This document shows, in pieces, positions 8,792 through 19,828 of a stretch of 64,000 nucleotides of DNA (positions are counted from its first letter, which is position 1; each line of letters begins with the position of its first letter). Source of the DNA: Catenulispora sp. GP43 (GTDB taxonomy: Bacteria > Actinomycetota > Actinomycetes > Streptomycetales > Catenulisporaceae); contig NZ_JBGCCT010000002.1 of assembly GCF_041260665.1 (NCBI RefSeq), positions 558,001 to 622,000 on the forward strand. Direction: 5' to 3'. Under the pieces are notes generated by a model, which did not search any database, had not been told where the DNA came from, and worked only from the letters and a program-made list of their open reading frames with translations. A program made the position numbers and the translations under genes.

Positions 8792-10333
8792 CTACTCCCC
8801 GGCCTCTGCGGCTTCCCCTGCTTCTCCAGCTTCCCGCGCCTTCATCTCCCGCACCGCCTCGGCGAACACGTCCCCGCGCTGCCCGTACGACGTGAACATG
8901 TCCATCGACGCGCACGCCGGCGCCAGCAGCACCGTGTCCCCCGACACCGCCATGGCCCGCGCCGCCGCGACCGCCTCGGCCATCACCGCGGCCGCCTGCT
9001 CCGGGCCCGGGCCGCCGAGGTCCACCACCGGCACCTCCGGCGCGCGGCGGCGCAGCGCCTCGGCGACCAGGTGGCGCTCGGCGCCGAACAGGACCGCGCC
9101 GCGCAGCCGCTTGGCGTGCCGCTCGACCAGGTCGTCGAAGTCCGCGCCCTTGGCCAGGCCGCCGGCCAGCCAGACCACGTGCTCGTAAGCGCCGATCGAG
9201 GCCGAGGCGGCGTGCGGGTTGGTGGCCTTGGAGTCGTCGACGTAGTCCACGCCGTCGACGGTCGCGACCCAGGCGATGCGGTGCGGCTCGGGCCGGAACT
9301 CGCGCAGCCCGTCGCGCACCGCCGTGGACTCCACGCCGTAGGCGCGGACCAGCGCGGCGGCGGCCAGCGCGTTCGCGATGTTGTGCGGGGCGTGCAGCTC
9401 GACGTCGTAGACGGTGCCCAGCTCCGCGGCGCTGGTGCGGCGGTCGGGCACGAAGGCCCGGTCGGCCAGGATGCCGTCCACCACCCCGAGCATCGACAGC
9501 CCCGGCGCGCCGAGCGTGAACCCGATGGCCCGGCAGCCCTCGACGACCTCGGCCTCCTCCACCAGCCGCACCGTCTCCAGATCGGCGGCGTTGTAGATGG
9601 CGGCGACCTGGCAGTTCTCGTACGCCCGGCCCTTGGCCGCGACGTAGTCGGCGTACGACCCGTGCCAGTCGATGTGGTCCGGCGCGATGTTGAGCACCAC
9701 CGAGGCCAGCGGGCTGAGCGTCGAGCTCCAGTACAGCTGGTAGCTGGACAGCTCGATGACCAGCACCTCGAACGGCTCCCCGGCCTCCCCGGGCTCCTCG
9801 GCTTTCCCGGCCTCCCAGCCGGCCTGCCCCCGCAGCACCGCGTCGAGCACCGGGTACCCGATGTTCCCGCACGCCGCGACGTTCTTCCCGGCCTGCTTGA
9901 GCATCGCCTCGGCCATCCGCACCGTAGTGCTCTTGCCGTTGGTCCCGGTCACGACCAGCCACGGCGCGTAGCTCCCGTCGGCCAGCGGAGCCCGCAACCG
10001 CCACGCCAACTCCGCGTCGCCCCAGATCGGCACCCCGGCTTCCCGCGCCGCCGCCACGATCGGCGCCGAAGGCGGCAGCCCGGGACTCACGACGAGCAGC
10101 TCGGTCCCCTCGGGCAGCGTGTCACCGTCGCCCAAACGCAGCGTGGCCCCCTGCGCGGCAGCCTGCGCGGCCCGCGCGGTGGTCGCCTCGTCGTCGTACC
10201 GGTCGATCAGCGTCACCCGAGCCCCGCGCGCCAACAGCGCCGCCGAAGCCGACAACCCGACGACCCGGGCTCCGACGACGGTGACGGCGGCGCCGTCGAA
10301 CTGCACAGGACCGGGGGCGGAGAAGGGGTTCAT
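8792..10333 (-). CDS. murD: UDP-N-acetylmuramoylalanine--D-glutamate ligase MurD
   Basis: 513-residue Mur ligase adding D-glutamate to UDP-MurNAc-L-Ala. The N-terminal fold starts VTVVGARVVGLSASAALL (about residues 14-31). The ATP loop is VVTGTNGKSTTVRM, and central motifs include NIAPDHIDWHGS. The C-terminal part has YVDDSKATNPHAA and LLAPACASMDMFTSYGQRG. The linker after TLKQAGKN...RGQAGWEAGKAEEPGEAGEPF and the Glu/Ala-rich C-terminal tail (REAGEAGEAAEAGE) are longer than usual. The ATG at 10333 is favoured by a TAGGCT -10 box 7 nt upstream. It stands alone, 4 kb from ftsW and without mraY. Confidence 0.95.
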   Translation of the reverse strand: MNPFSAPGPVQFDGAAVTVVGARVVGLSASAALLARGARVTLIDRYDDEATTARAAQAAAQGATLRLGDGDTLPEGTELLVVSPGLPPSAPIVAAAREAGVPIWGDAELAWRLRAPLADGSYAPWLVVTGTNGKSTTVRMAEAMLKQAGKNVAACGNIGYPVLDAVLRGQAGWEAGKAEEPGEAGEPFEVLVIELSSYQLYWSSTLSPLASVVLNIAPDHIDWHGSYADYVAAKGRAYENCQVAAIYNAADLETVRLVEEAEVVEGCRAIGFTLGAPGLSMLGVVDGILADRAFVPDRRTSAAELGTVYDVELHAPHNIANALAAAALVRAYGVESTAVRDGLREFRPEPHRIAWVATVDGVDYVDDSKATNPHAASASIGAYEHVVWLAGGLAKGADFDDLVERHAKRLRGAVLFGAERHLVAEALRRRAPEVPVVDLGGPGPEQAAAVMAEAVAAARAMAVSGDTVLLAPACASMDMFTSYGQRGDVFAEAVREMKAREAGEAGEAAEAGE

Positions 10334-10340
10334 GAGGGAA

Positions 10341-10346
10341 AGCCTA
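10341..10346 (-). promoter_or_regulatory. -10 element of murD
   Basis: TAGGCT on the minus strand, 7 nt before the murD ATG and directly after the stop of the preceding gene. murD thus appears to have its own leaderless promoter. Confidence 0.5.
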
Positions 10347-11315
10347 TTAGGTCGAGGCCCCCACCAGCCGCTCGGCCAGCACAACCAGGTCCGCACACCG
10401 CAGAACCCGGTCGCCCCAGCCGGGCACCGGCACGTGCAGCGCAGCGGTCCACCGCGCCGGAATCGCCCCGGCCCCGTACACGGCCCCGGCCAAGCCGCCG
10501 GTCACCGCCGCCACAGTGTCGGTGTCTCCGCCGAGGTCGATGGCCGCGCGCAGGGCCGAGGCGAAGTCCGGGGTGTTCCGCAGCGCCCAGACGGCAGAGG
10601 CCAGACACGGCCAGACCGCGCCGTTGAACTCGGTGGCCATGCTCGGATGCCAGTCGGGGGCGAGGATCGTGGCGTAGCGGTCGCGGTGGTCGGGGTGGAT
10701 CTGCGCGACGACTTCGGGCAGTGCGGCGAGCGGGTCCTGTCCGGCGAGGGCGAGGCGGACCAGTTCGTGGAACACAGCGGTTCCCTCCCACGCCGCCCGG
10801 TCCCCGTGGGTCAGGGCCGCGATACGCCGCGCCGCGTCCATCGTCGCCTCGCGGCCGGCCGGTGCGAAGTACACCGCCGACGTCGAGGCGCGCATCAGGG
10901 AGCCGTTGCCTGCGGCGTGGCCGGTGATCCAGAAGTGCAGGCCGGCCGCGCTGTCCCAGGGGTCGCCGCTGGTCAGGACGGTCTCGGTCTGCAGGCCGAT
11001 GTCCTTGGGGTCCCCGGCCGCCCAGCGCTGGAACCGCTCGAAGGCGTCAGCCGGGTCCAGGCCGCCGCGCTCCAGCAGCGAGTCCGCGACCAGCACCGCC
11101 ATCTGGGTGTCGTCGGTGGCCTCGCCGGGGTCCCAGCCGCCCCCGCCCCGCATCTCATCGGGCTGCGGTTCGCCGACCGGGTACTTCGCGGAGAACACCC
11201 CGGCCGGCCCGAACTCGAACGGCGCTCCGAGCGCGTCGCCGACCGCCGCCCCGACCACGGCTCCGATCGCGGCTTCGATCGACCGAGCCGTCCGCCCACC
11301 CGCCTTGTGCGTCAC
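10347..11315 (-). CDS. ADP-ribosylglycohydrolase family protein (DraG-like)
   Basis: 322-residue cytoplasmic hydrolase that removes ADP-ribose from proteins or small molecules using two Mg ions. The family blocks are present: AIGAVVGAAVGDALGAPFEF near residues 17-36, the metal-binding ATDDTQM near 66-72, GNGSLMRASTSAVY in the middle, and DLGGDTDTVAAVTGGLAGAVYG near the C-terminus. Length is typical. GTG at 11315 has a TAGGAT box 6 nt upstream. It is followed immediately by murD on the same strand. The substrate protein is unknown; no ADP-ribosyltransferase gene is seen in the window. Confidence 0.88.
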   Translation of the reverse strand: MTHKAGGRTARSIEAAIGAVVGAAVGDALGAPFEFGPAGVFSAKYPVGEPQPDEMRGGGGWDPGEATDDTQMAVLVADSLLERGGLDPADAFERFQRWAAGDPKDIGLQTETVLTSGDPWDSAAGLHFWITGHAAGNGSLMRASTSAVYFAPAGREATMDAARRIAALTHGDRAAWEGTAVFHELVRLALAGQDPLAALPEVVAQIHPDHRDRYATILAPDWHPSMATEFNGAVWPCLASAVWALRNTPDFASALRAAIDLGGDTDTVAAVTGGLAGAVYGAGAIPARWTAALHVPVPGWGDRVLRCADLVVLAERLVGAST

Positions 11316-11321
11316 CTGCGC

Positions 11322-11327
11322 ATCCTA
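11322..11327 (-). promoter_or_regulatory. -10 element of the ADP-ribosylglycohydrolase gene
   Basis: TAGGAT on the minus strand, 6 nt before the GTG start at 11315; predicts a leaderless transcript. Confidence 0.55.
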
Positions 11328-11398
11328 AGCGCCAGCTCACAGCCCCCTCACCCGCTTTTAAGTGGACCAGCCCCGCCGGACCGGCGGATCATCGGAGC

Positions 11399-12004
11399 AT
11401 GACCGATATCAGAGACCTCAACGCGCGTGCGGTGCGCGACAGCATGGACATTGTCCGGCAGGTGCAGGTCACCGATCTGGGGCGGCCGACGCCCTGCGCG
11501 GGCTGGACGCTCGCGGATCTGCTGGGCCACATGACCGTGCAGCACCGGGGGTTCGCGGCGGCGGCGCGGGGGGATGGCGCCGAGATGAAGCACTGGGAGT
11601 TCGCGCCGGCCGGGGCCGATGCCGTGCAGCAGTACCTGGCGGCGTCGGAGGACGTGCTGGCGGCGTACGCGGCGCTCGGCGGGGAGTTGGACGCGGTCTT
11701 CGATCTGCCGGAGTTCAAGATCGATCCGCCGCGCTTCCCCGCGCGCGTGGGTATCGGCTTCCACTTCATCGACTACGTCGTGCACGCCTGGGACGTCGCC
11801 GCCACGCTCGGCGTCGGCTACGTGCTGCGGCCGGAGCTGGAGGCGGAGGCGCTGCGGATCACGCTGGCCGTGCCGAACGGCGACAACCGCGCCCCCGCCG
11901 GTGCACCCTTCGTGCCCGCACTGGACATCCCCGAGGACGCCTCGACGCTCGACCACATCCTGCTCTACCTCGGCCGCACGCCCGACTGGCGCCCGGCCGC
12001 ATAA
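11399..12004 (+). CDS. TIGR03086/MDMPI-like metal-binding protein
   Basis: 201-residue cytoplasmic protein of the mycothiol-dependent maleylpyruvate isomerase N-terminal-like (DinB-superfamily) group. Family marks are RPTPCAGWTLADLLGHMTVQHRGF (about residues 28-51), whose His residues bind metal, and HFIDYVVHAWDVAATLG (about 121-137). Many actinobacterial paralogues exist; some are thiol transferases using mycothiol, but most have no assigned reaction. It is divergent from the ADP-ribosylglycohydrolase and converges on gamma-glutamyltransferase with 8 bp between stops. No clear -10 box is seen at the usual distance. Confidence 0.82.
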   Translation: MTDIRDLNARAVRDSMDIVRQVQVTDLGRPTPCAGWTLADLLGHMTVQHRGFAAAARGDGAEMKHWEFAPAGADAVQQYLAASEDVLAAYAALGGELDAVFDLPEFKIDPPRFPARVGIGFHFIDYVVHAWDVAATLGVGYVLRPELEAEALRITLAVPNGDNRAPAGAPFVPALDIPEDASTLDHILLYLGRTPDWRPAA

Positions 12005-12012
12005 AGAGTCTT

Positions 12013-13782
12013 CTACCGCCCCACCGCATACCCCTGCATCCCCCGAGGATTGGCCCCCGCGCGCACCAACCCCCGCTCCGGATCCCGCCCGACCGCGCAC
12101 ATCCGCCCCAGCGACCAGTCCTCCGACACCACCACCTCGTGCCCCCGGCGCCGCAGCCCGTCCAGGACCGCGGCGCCGAGCCGCGCCTCGGCCACGACCC
12201 GCCCCGGGTAGGCCGGCCGCGGGTAGAACGACTCGGGGAAGTGCGAGCTGTGGAACGTCGGCGCGTCGATCGCCTCCTGCAGGTTCATCCCGCCGGCCAC
12301 GTGGTTCAGCACGAACAACAGCTGCCACTGGTCCTGCTGGTCCCCGCCGGGCGACCCGAACGCCAGCACCGGCTCCCCGCCGCGCAGCGCCAGCGTCGGC
12401 GACAACGTGGTCCGGGGCCGCAGCCCGGGTGTCAGGGTGCTGGCAAGCCCGTCCTGCAGCCACGTCATCTGCATCCGCGTCCCCAGACAGAACCCGAGCG
12501 CGGGAATCACCGGCGAGGAGTGCAGCCAGCCGCCGCTAGGCATCGCCGCGACCATGTTCCCCCACCGATCCACGACGTCCACATGCACCGTGTCCCCCCG
12601 CGCCTCCCCACGCCCCGCGCCGGAGGCGACCGGCTCCCCGGTGGAGGCATCGACGGGAATCGGAAGGTCGGGACGCTCCGGAAGCACCGGCACACGCCCC
12701 AGCGGCGACCCCGGACGCAGCTCCAGCGAAGCGACCTCCCCGATCAGCGCGCGCCGCTCGGCGTTGTACTCCGGAGAGAGCAGAGCATCCAGCGGGGTGT
12801 CGAAGCCGTCGCCGTACCAGGCTTCCCGATCGGCGAAGGCCAACTTGGCGCCCTCGACCACCCGATGGACGAAGTCCACACTCCCCGGTTCGAGCTCCTG
12901 CCCCTGCAACAAAGCCAACTGCTGCAACAGAACCGGCCCCTGCCCCCACGCACCGGTCTTGCAGAACGTATATCCGCCGAAGTCATAACGCACCGGCTCT
13001 TCATAAGAAGGCTGCCACGCCGCCATATCAGTACCCGTAAGTACTCCGGCATGGTCGGCCCCGGAGGAGTCCCGCCACGCCGTCCGCGCAAAGGCATCGA
13101 CAGCCTCGGCGACGAACCCCTGCCGCCACGCATCCAATGCGGCATCGATACGCGCCGCGCGCGTAGACCCGGACGCGTCGGCCAAGCGCTGGTAGGTGGC
13201 AGCCAGCGTCGGATTCCGGAACACCGATCCCGCAGCCGGAACCGCGCCGCCGGGAAGGTAGACGTCAGCAGAAGTCGACCAATGCTCCCGGAACATCTGC
13301 TCGATATCCGCAATGCATTGCGATATCGCCGGAGTGACCGGATACCCGTCCCGCGCATAGCCGATGGCGTAAGCGAGAACCTCCGCGAGCTCCATGCTCC
13401 CGTGGTCGCGGAGCAGCGTCAGCCACGCCGGCACCGCCCCCGGCACGGCCGCGGCCAGCAGCCCCGAGCCGGGCACCAGCCCCAGCCCGAGCTCGCGGAA
13501 GTGCTGAACGCTCGCCCCGGCCGGCGCCACCCCCTGCCCGCACAACACGGTCGGCCGTTTGTCGTCCCCGCGCGCGAAGATCACCGGCAGATCGCCGCCG
13601 GCCCCGTTCTGGTGCGGCTCCACGACGTGCAGCACGAACCCCGCGGCGACCGCCGCGTCGAACGCGTTGCCGCCGCGCTCCAGCACCGCCATGCCCGCCG
13701 ACGAGGCGAGCCAGTGCGTGCTGGAGACCATGCCGAACGTACCGCTCAGCTCCGGACGTGTGGTGAAAGTCGGCGTCATCAT
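12013..13782 (-). CDS. ggt: Gamma-glutamyltransferase family protein
   Basis: 589-residue Ntn-hydrolase precursor that transfers or hydrolyses gamma-glutamyl groups. The large-subunit start motif (GMVSSTHWLASSAGMAVLERGGNAFDAAVAAGF, residues 17-49) and NGAGGD are present. The autocleavage site is in GDTVHVDVVDRWGNMV; the Thr after GD (about residue 396) should become the N-terminus and nucleophile of the small subunit. RTTLSPTLAL and GSPGGDQQ follow. No signal peptide is visible, so unlike E. coli GGT it is probably cytoplasmic. AGGAGGG lies just before the tandem ATG codons at 13777-13782. The natural substrate could be another gamma-glutamyl compound. Confidence 0.88.
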   Translation of the reverse strand: MMTPTFTTRPELSGTFGMVSSTHWLASSAGMAVLERGGNAFDAAVAAGFVLHVVEPHQNGAGGDLPVIFARGDDKRPTVLCGQGVAPAGASVQHFRELGLGLVPGSGLLAAAVPGAVPAWLTLLRDHGSMELAEVLAYAIGYARDGYPVTPAISQCIADIEQMFREHWSTSADVYLPGGAVPAAGSVFRNPTLAATYQRLADASGSTRAARIDAALDAWRQGFVAEAVDAFARTAWRDSSGADHAGVLTGTDMAAWQPSYEEPVRYDFGGYTFCKTGAWGQGPVLLQQLALLQGQELEPGSVDFVHRVVEGAKLAFADREAWYGDGFDTPLDALLSPEYNAERRALIGEVASLELRPGSPLGRVPVLPERPDLPIPVDASTGEPVASGAGRGEARGDTVHVDVVDRWGNMVAAMPSGGWLHSSPVIPALGFCLGTRMQMTWLQDGLASTLTPGLRPRTTLSPTLALRGGEPVLAFGSPGGDQQDQWQLLFVLNHVAGGMNLQEAIDAPTFHSSHFPESFYPRPAYPGRVVAEARLGAAVLDGLRRRGHEVVVSEDWSLGRMCAVGRDPERGLVRAGANPRGMQGYAVGR

Positions 13783-13801
13783 CCCACCCTCCTGCCGACC
13801 C

Positions 13802-14425
13802 TTACCCTAGGCGCGGACGCAACCCGTCGGCCACCAGCCCCGCCACCCGCGGCACGTCCGCCGAGGGCGCGGCGCGCGCGGCGGCGATCGCGCCGATCAC
13901 GAGCGCGTGCAGGTCCTCGACGTTCACGTCGGGGCGCACCGCGCCGGCGTCCTGGGCCCGGCGCAGCAGAGCGGCCAGAGCGCCCTTCAGCTCCCCGGCG
14001 ATGCCGGCCGTCGCGGCCCTGATGTCTATGCCGTGGCTGGTCAACGCCTCGGCGAGGTCCATCTTGTCCTGCGCGTCGACGGTCATGGTGAGGAAGAACG
14101 TGTAGAACGCCGGACCCGGGTCCGGCTCGGCCAGCGCGTCGCGCACCTCGGCCAGCATCGTCTCCATGCGGGCGATGAGCACGGCCGCCAGCAGTTCCTC
14201 CTTGGTCGGGAAGTGCCGGTAGACCGTGCCGGCGCCGACCCCGGCGCGCCGGGCGATCTCGTCCAGCGGCACGGCCGGACCCTCGGCGGCGAACGCCTCG
14301 GCCGCGGCCTGGAGCACCCGGGCACGGTTGCGGCGCGCGTCGGCGCGCAGCGGCCGCTCGGCCGCCGACACGCCCCGCAGGTCGGCTCTGTCAGCCCCCA
14401 CATCGGTTTTCGCGGACCCGTTCAC
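13802..14425 (-). CDS. TetR-family repressor
   Basis: 207-residue regulator. The helix-turn-helix lies at about residues 50-70 (VPLDEIARRAGVGAGTVYRHFPTKEELLAAV), as in canonical TetR proteins. The rest is an alpha-helical ligand-binding domain with a possible tail region typical of the SbtR-like group (AALLRRAQDAGAVRPDV). GTG at 14425 is preceded by TACTCT at 6 nt. Two matching palindromes between it and the divergent SnoaL-like gene are its likely operators, implying autoregulation and control of that gene. About 28 disordered residues precede the HTH. Confidence 0.9.
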   Translation of the reverse strand: MNGSAKTDVGADRADLRGVSAAERPLRADARRNRARVLQAAAEAFAAEGPAVPLDEIARRAGVGAGTVYRHFPTKEELLAAVLIARMETMLAEVRDALAEPDPGPAFYTFFLTMTVDAQDKMDLAEALTSHGIDIRAATAGIAGELKGALAALLRRAQDAGAVRPDVNVEDLHALVIGAIAAARAAPSADVPRVAGLVADGLRPRLG

Positions 14426-14431
14426 AGCGCC

Positions 14432-14437
14432 AGAGTA
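14432..14437 (-). promoter_or_regulatory. -10 element of the TetR gene
   Basis: TACTCT on the minus strand, 6 nt before the GTG at 14425; the operators lie immediately upstream (14452-14503), so repressor binding would cover the -35 region. Confidence 0.5.
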
Positions 14438-14451
14438 GACCCCTCGACAAC

Positions 14452-14467
14452 CGGGGCGGTCGCCCCG
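14452..14467. promoter_or_regulatory. TetR operator 1
   Basis: CGGGGCGGTCGCCCCG, a perfect 7+7 palindrome with a 2-nt centre, between the divergent TetR and SnoaL-like genes. Confidence 0.7.
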
Positions 14468-14487
14468 TATCGTTCCGGTCAGCGAAA

Positions 14488-14503
14488 CGGGGCGCTCGCC
14501 CCA
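14488..14503. promoter_or_regulatory. TetR operator 2
   Basis: CGGGGCGCTCGCCCCA repeats operator 1 with the same core, its centre 36 bp away. The spacing suggests two dimers, one over each divergent promoter. Confidence 0.7.
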
Positions 14504-14529
14504 CTTAGCTTTCCCGTCAGGAGAACGCC

Positions 14530-14952
14530 ATGTCCGAGCACGTCCGCACCACCCGCGAGACCATCGAGCTGATGCTGCGCACCGCCGTCGAGGGCAGCCG
14601 GGACGACCTGGCCGACCTCTACGCCGAGGACGTCCTGGTCACCAACCCCTTCGCGCCGGAGGGCCTCCGGGAGTCGCGCGGCAACGAGGCGCTGCGCAGC
14701 CGGATGAAGACCTTCGCGCAGTACCTGGACTACACGGAGATCAAGAACGTGATCATCTACGAGACCGTCGACCCGCAGGTCGCGGTCGTGGAATTCACGG
14801 TCGTCGGCACGCTCGTGCCCACCGGCGAGGGCTTCGAGCTGCCCTCGATCAACGTGGTCCGGGTGGTCGACGGCCTGATCGCCGAGTCCCGGGACCACAG
14901 CGACGGGACGCGCACGGCCAAGCTGCTGGAGGCCATCCAGGCCGCCGCCTGA
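14530..14952 (+). CDS. SnoaL-like (NTF2-fold) protein
   Basis: 140-residue single-domain protein with the cone-shaped NTF2/SnoaL fold: an N-terminal helix (TIELMLRTAVEGSRDDLADLYAEDVLVTNPF), a second helix region, then three long strands (YETVDPQVAVVEFTVVGTL, FELPSINVVRVVDGLIAESRDHSDG). Such proteins are polyketide cyclases, limonene-epoxide-hydrolase-like enzymes or uncharacterised small-molecule binders. SAGGAG-like AGGAG lies 7 nt before the ATG. Control by the divergent TetR through two operators suggests it helps to detoxify or modify the TetR ligand. Confidence 0.82.
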   Translation: MSEHVRTTRETIELMLRTAVEGSRDDLADLYAEDVLVTNPFAPEGLRESRGNEALRSRMKTFAQYLDYTEIKNVIIYETVDPQVAVVEFTVVGTLVPTGEGFELPSINVVRVVDGLIAESRDHSDGTRTAKLLEAIQAAA

Positions 14953-14956
14953 TCCC

Positions 14957-15754
14957 TCAGTCCCGCACCAGCTCCCACAACCGGGCCCAGTCCTCGGCCT
15001 GAAGGTCCTTGGGCAGGGCCCGGGCCGGGATCCGGCTCCGGCGGACCCACTCGCGCAGTTCGGCCCGCCGCACCCGGCCGGTCCGCCCGATCATCTCCTC
15101 GACCCCGCGCCCCGACGCCTGGAAGACCTGCTTCACAAAGGCCTGATACCCGGGCCGGCCCTGCACCAGCGGCTCCGGACGGCGCCACATGGTGAGCAGC
15201 CCGGCGTCCACCGACGGCACCGGCCGGAACGCCGAGGCCGGGATCCGCCGGACCAGCCCGAAGTCGTACCAGGGCCACCACGACGCGGTCAGCATGCTGG
15301 CCCCGCCGACCCCGGCCCGCCGCCGCGCCACCTCCCACTGCACGATCAGCACCGCGCTGCTCCAACCGCGCTCGGCTAGCAGCTTCCTGATGATCGCGGT
15401 CGTGAGGTGGAACGGCACGTTACCGACGATCGTGTGCGGCGCGGCCGGGAAGCGGTACCGCAGGACGTCGGCGCGGACCACGTCCACGTCCGGCCGGCGC
15501 TCGAACCGCGCGGCCAGCCGCCGCACCCGCCGCGGATCGATCTCCAGCGCCGTGAGCGGCCGGTCCAGCCGGGACAGCGGGCCGGTCAGGGCGCCGTCGC
15601 CGGCGCCGAGCTCGACGATCGGGCCCCGCGTCCGGTCCCGGACCAGCGTGCCGATCGCGGCGATCAGGCCGGGGTCGGCGAGGAAGTTCTGTCCGAGTTC
15701 ATGGCGTCCGCCGACGAACCCGGACATGGAGGAAGAAGTCTTTTGGTAGTGCAC
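14957..15754 (-). CDS. erm: Erm-type 23S rRNA (adenine-N6) methyltransferase
   Basis: 265-residue SAM-dependent enzyme that methylates A2058 of 23S rRNA and so blocks macrolide, lincosamide and streptogramin B binding. The motif GGRHELGQNFLADPGLI (about 15-31) is typical of actinobacterial Erm proteins rather than KsgA. Motif I is VELGAGDGALTGPL, motif II ALEIDPRRV, and the catalytic motif IV is GNVPFHLTTAII. QWEVARRRAGVGGAS and the basic C-terminus (RVRRAELREWVRRSRIPARAL) are also Erm features. GTG at 15754 is chosen because GGAG (15761-15764) stands 6 nt before it. GTG at 15796 has no binding site, and ATG at 15727 would remove nine residues. The binding site lies inside a hairpin downstream of a short leader ORF, so expression is probably drug-inducible by attenuation. 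Confidence 0.9.
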   Translation of the reverse strand: MHYQKTSSSMSGFVGGRHELGQNFLADPGLIAAIGTLVRDRTRGPIVELGAGDGALTGPLSRLDRPLTALEIDPRRVRRLAARFERRPDVDVVRADVLRYRFPAAPHTIVGNVPFHLTTAIIRKLLAERGWSSAVLIVQWEVARRRAGVGGASMLTASWWPWYDFGLVRRIPASAFRPVPSVDAGLLTMWRRPEPLVQGRPGYQAFVKQVFQASGRGVEEMIGRTGRVRRAELREWVRRSRIPARALPKDLQAEDWARLWELVRD

Positions 15755-15796
15755 GTGCTGCTCCGCGGCATTCTCGCGTTCGAAGCCGGGCAGCAC
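15755..15796 (-). promoter_or_regulatory. Hairpin burying the erm ribosome binding site
   Basis: On the minus strand GTGCTGC (15796-15790) can pair fully with GCAGCAC (15761-15755), and CCGGC with parts of GCCGCGG next to it, giving roughly 12 pairs around a 15-nt loop. The erm GGAG (15764-15761) is in the 3' arm and the GTG start abuts it. This is the layout of the repressing hairpin in erm translational attenuators. Confidence 0.65.
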
Positions 15797-15864
15797 TCAA
15801 CGACCGCACCGGCGTGGACTCGGATGCGGCGGGAATCGCGGATCAGGAGATCGGCTACCCGCCG

Positions 15865-15906
15865 TCAGGCGCGGGTGCGGATGAAGATGGCGTTGAAGCA
15901 ACACAT
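15865..15906 (-). CDS. Candidate erm leader peptide MCCFNAIFIRTRA
   Basis: A 13-codon ORF upstream of erm on the same strand: ATG at 15906, TGA at 15867-15865. The peptide ends in Arg-Thr-Arg-Ala. Arg/Lys-X-Arg/Lys motifs are known macrolide-dependent arrest sites, for example in ErmDL, and the Ile-Phe-Ile stretch recalls the hydrophobic part of ErmCL. A TAGGCT -10 box lies 8 nt before the ATG, so the transcript would start at or near the ORF. The last codons (ACCCGC) can pair with GCGGGT just after the stop, so a stalled ribosome would alter downstream folding. No Shine-Dalgarno is needed if it is leaderless. Confidence 0.6.
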   Translation of the reverse strand: MCCFNAIFIRTRA

Positions 15907-15914
15907 GATCTCGG

Positions 15915-15920
15915 AGCCTA
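15915..15920 (-). promoter_or_regulatory. -10 element of the erm leader transcript
   Basis: TAGGCT on the minus strand, 8 nt upstream of the leader ORF ATG and just downstream of the cobN terminator. No TTGAC-like -35 is seen at 17-18 nt, so an activator may be needed. Confidence 0.5.
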
Positions 15921-15927
15921 GCAAGGA

Positions 15928-15962
15928 CCCCGCCGGATCTTCCTGTCATTTGTCCGGCGGGG
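15928..15962 (-). terminator. Terminator hairpin after cobN
   Basis: Perfect 10-bp stem CCCCGCCGGA (15928-15937) with TCCGGCGGGG (15953-15962) and a 15-nt loop, starting 9 nt after the cobN stop. The U-tract is weak (TCCTTGCT). It separates the cobN message from the erm unit on the same strand. Confidence 0.65.
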
Positions 15963-15971
15963 CATGTGGCG

Positions 15972-19658
<3,687 letters not shown>

Positions 19659-19710
19659 GCGACGGCACTTCCTCTCGCGGAGTCCGCGCTCCGCCTCGGG
19701 CTGATGGGTA

Positions 19711-19806
19711 CGGACGACAGGCAGTTCCTGGCTCGCGGACCGTGGTCCGCTCACAGTTGCGGGACAGCGCCCGATTCGCACGGGCTTCCTGGACTGTCGT
19801 CTTGGT
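19711..19806 (-). ncRNA. Cobalamin riboswitch controlling cobN
   Basis: On the minus strand the region holds the conserved core of the B12 element: GGAAGCCCGTGCGAATCGGG, then CGCTGTCCCGCAACTGTGA, then the B12 box-like GAGCCAGGAACTGCC. A 7-bp closing stem pairs ACGACAG (from 19800) with CTGTCGT (to 19714). It sits between the cobD stop and the cobN start, about 53 nt before the cobN ATG. The closed element is under 100 nt, at the short end for this class. Confidence 0.88.
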
Positions 19807-19828
19807 GGACAGTGTGCCAGATCCGACG

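Noticed and set aside
15794-15796. GTG at 15796 as the erm start
   Set aside because: No ribosome binding site precedes it and it lies in the 5' arm of the hairpin; GTG at 15754 has GGAG at 6 nt.
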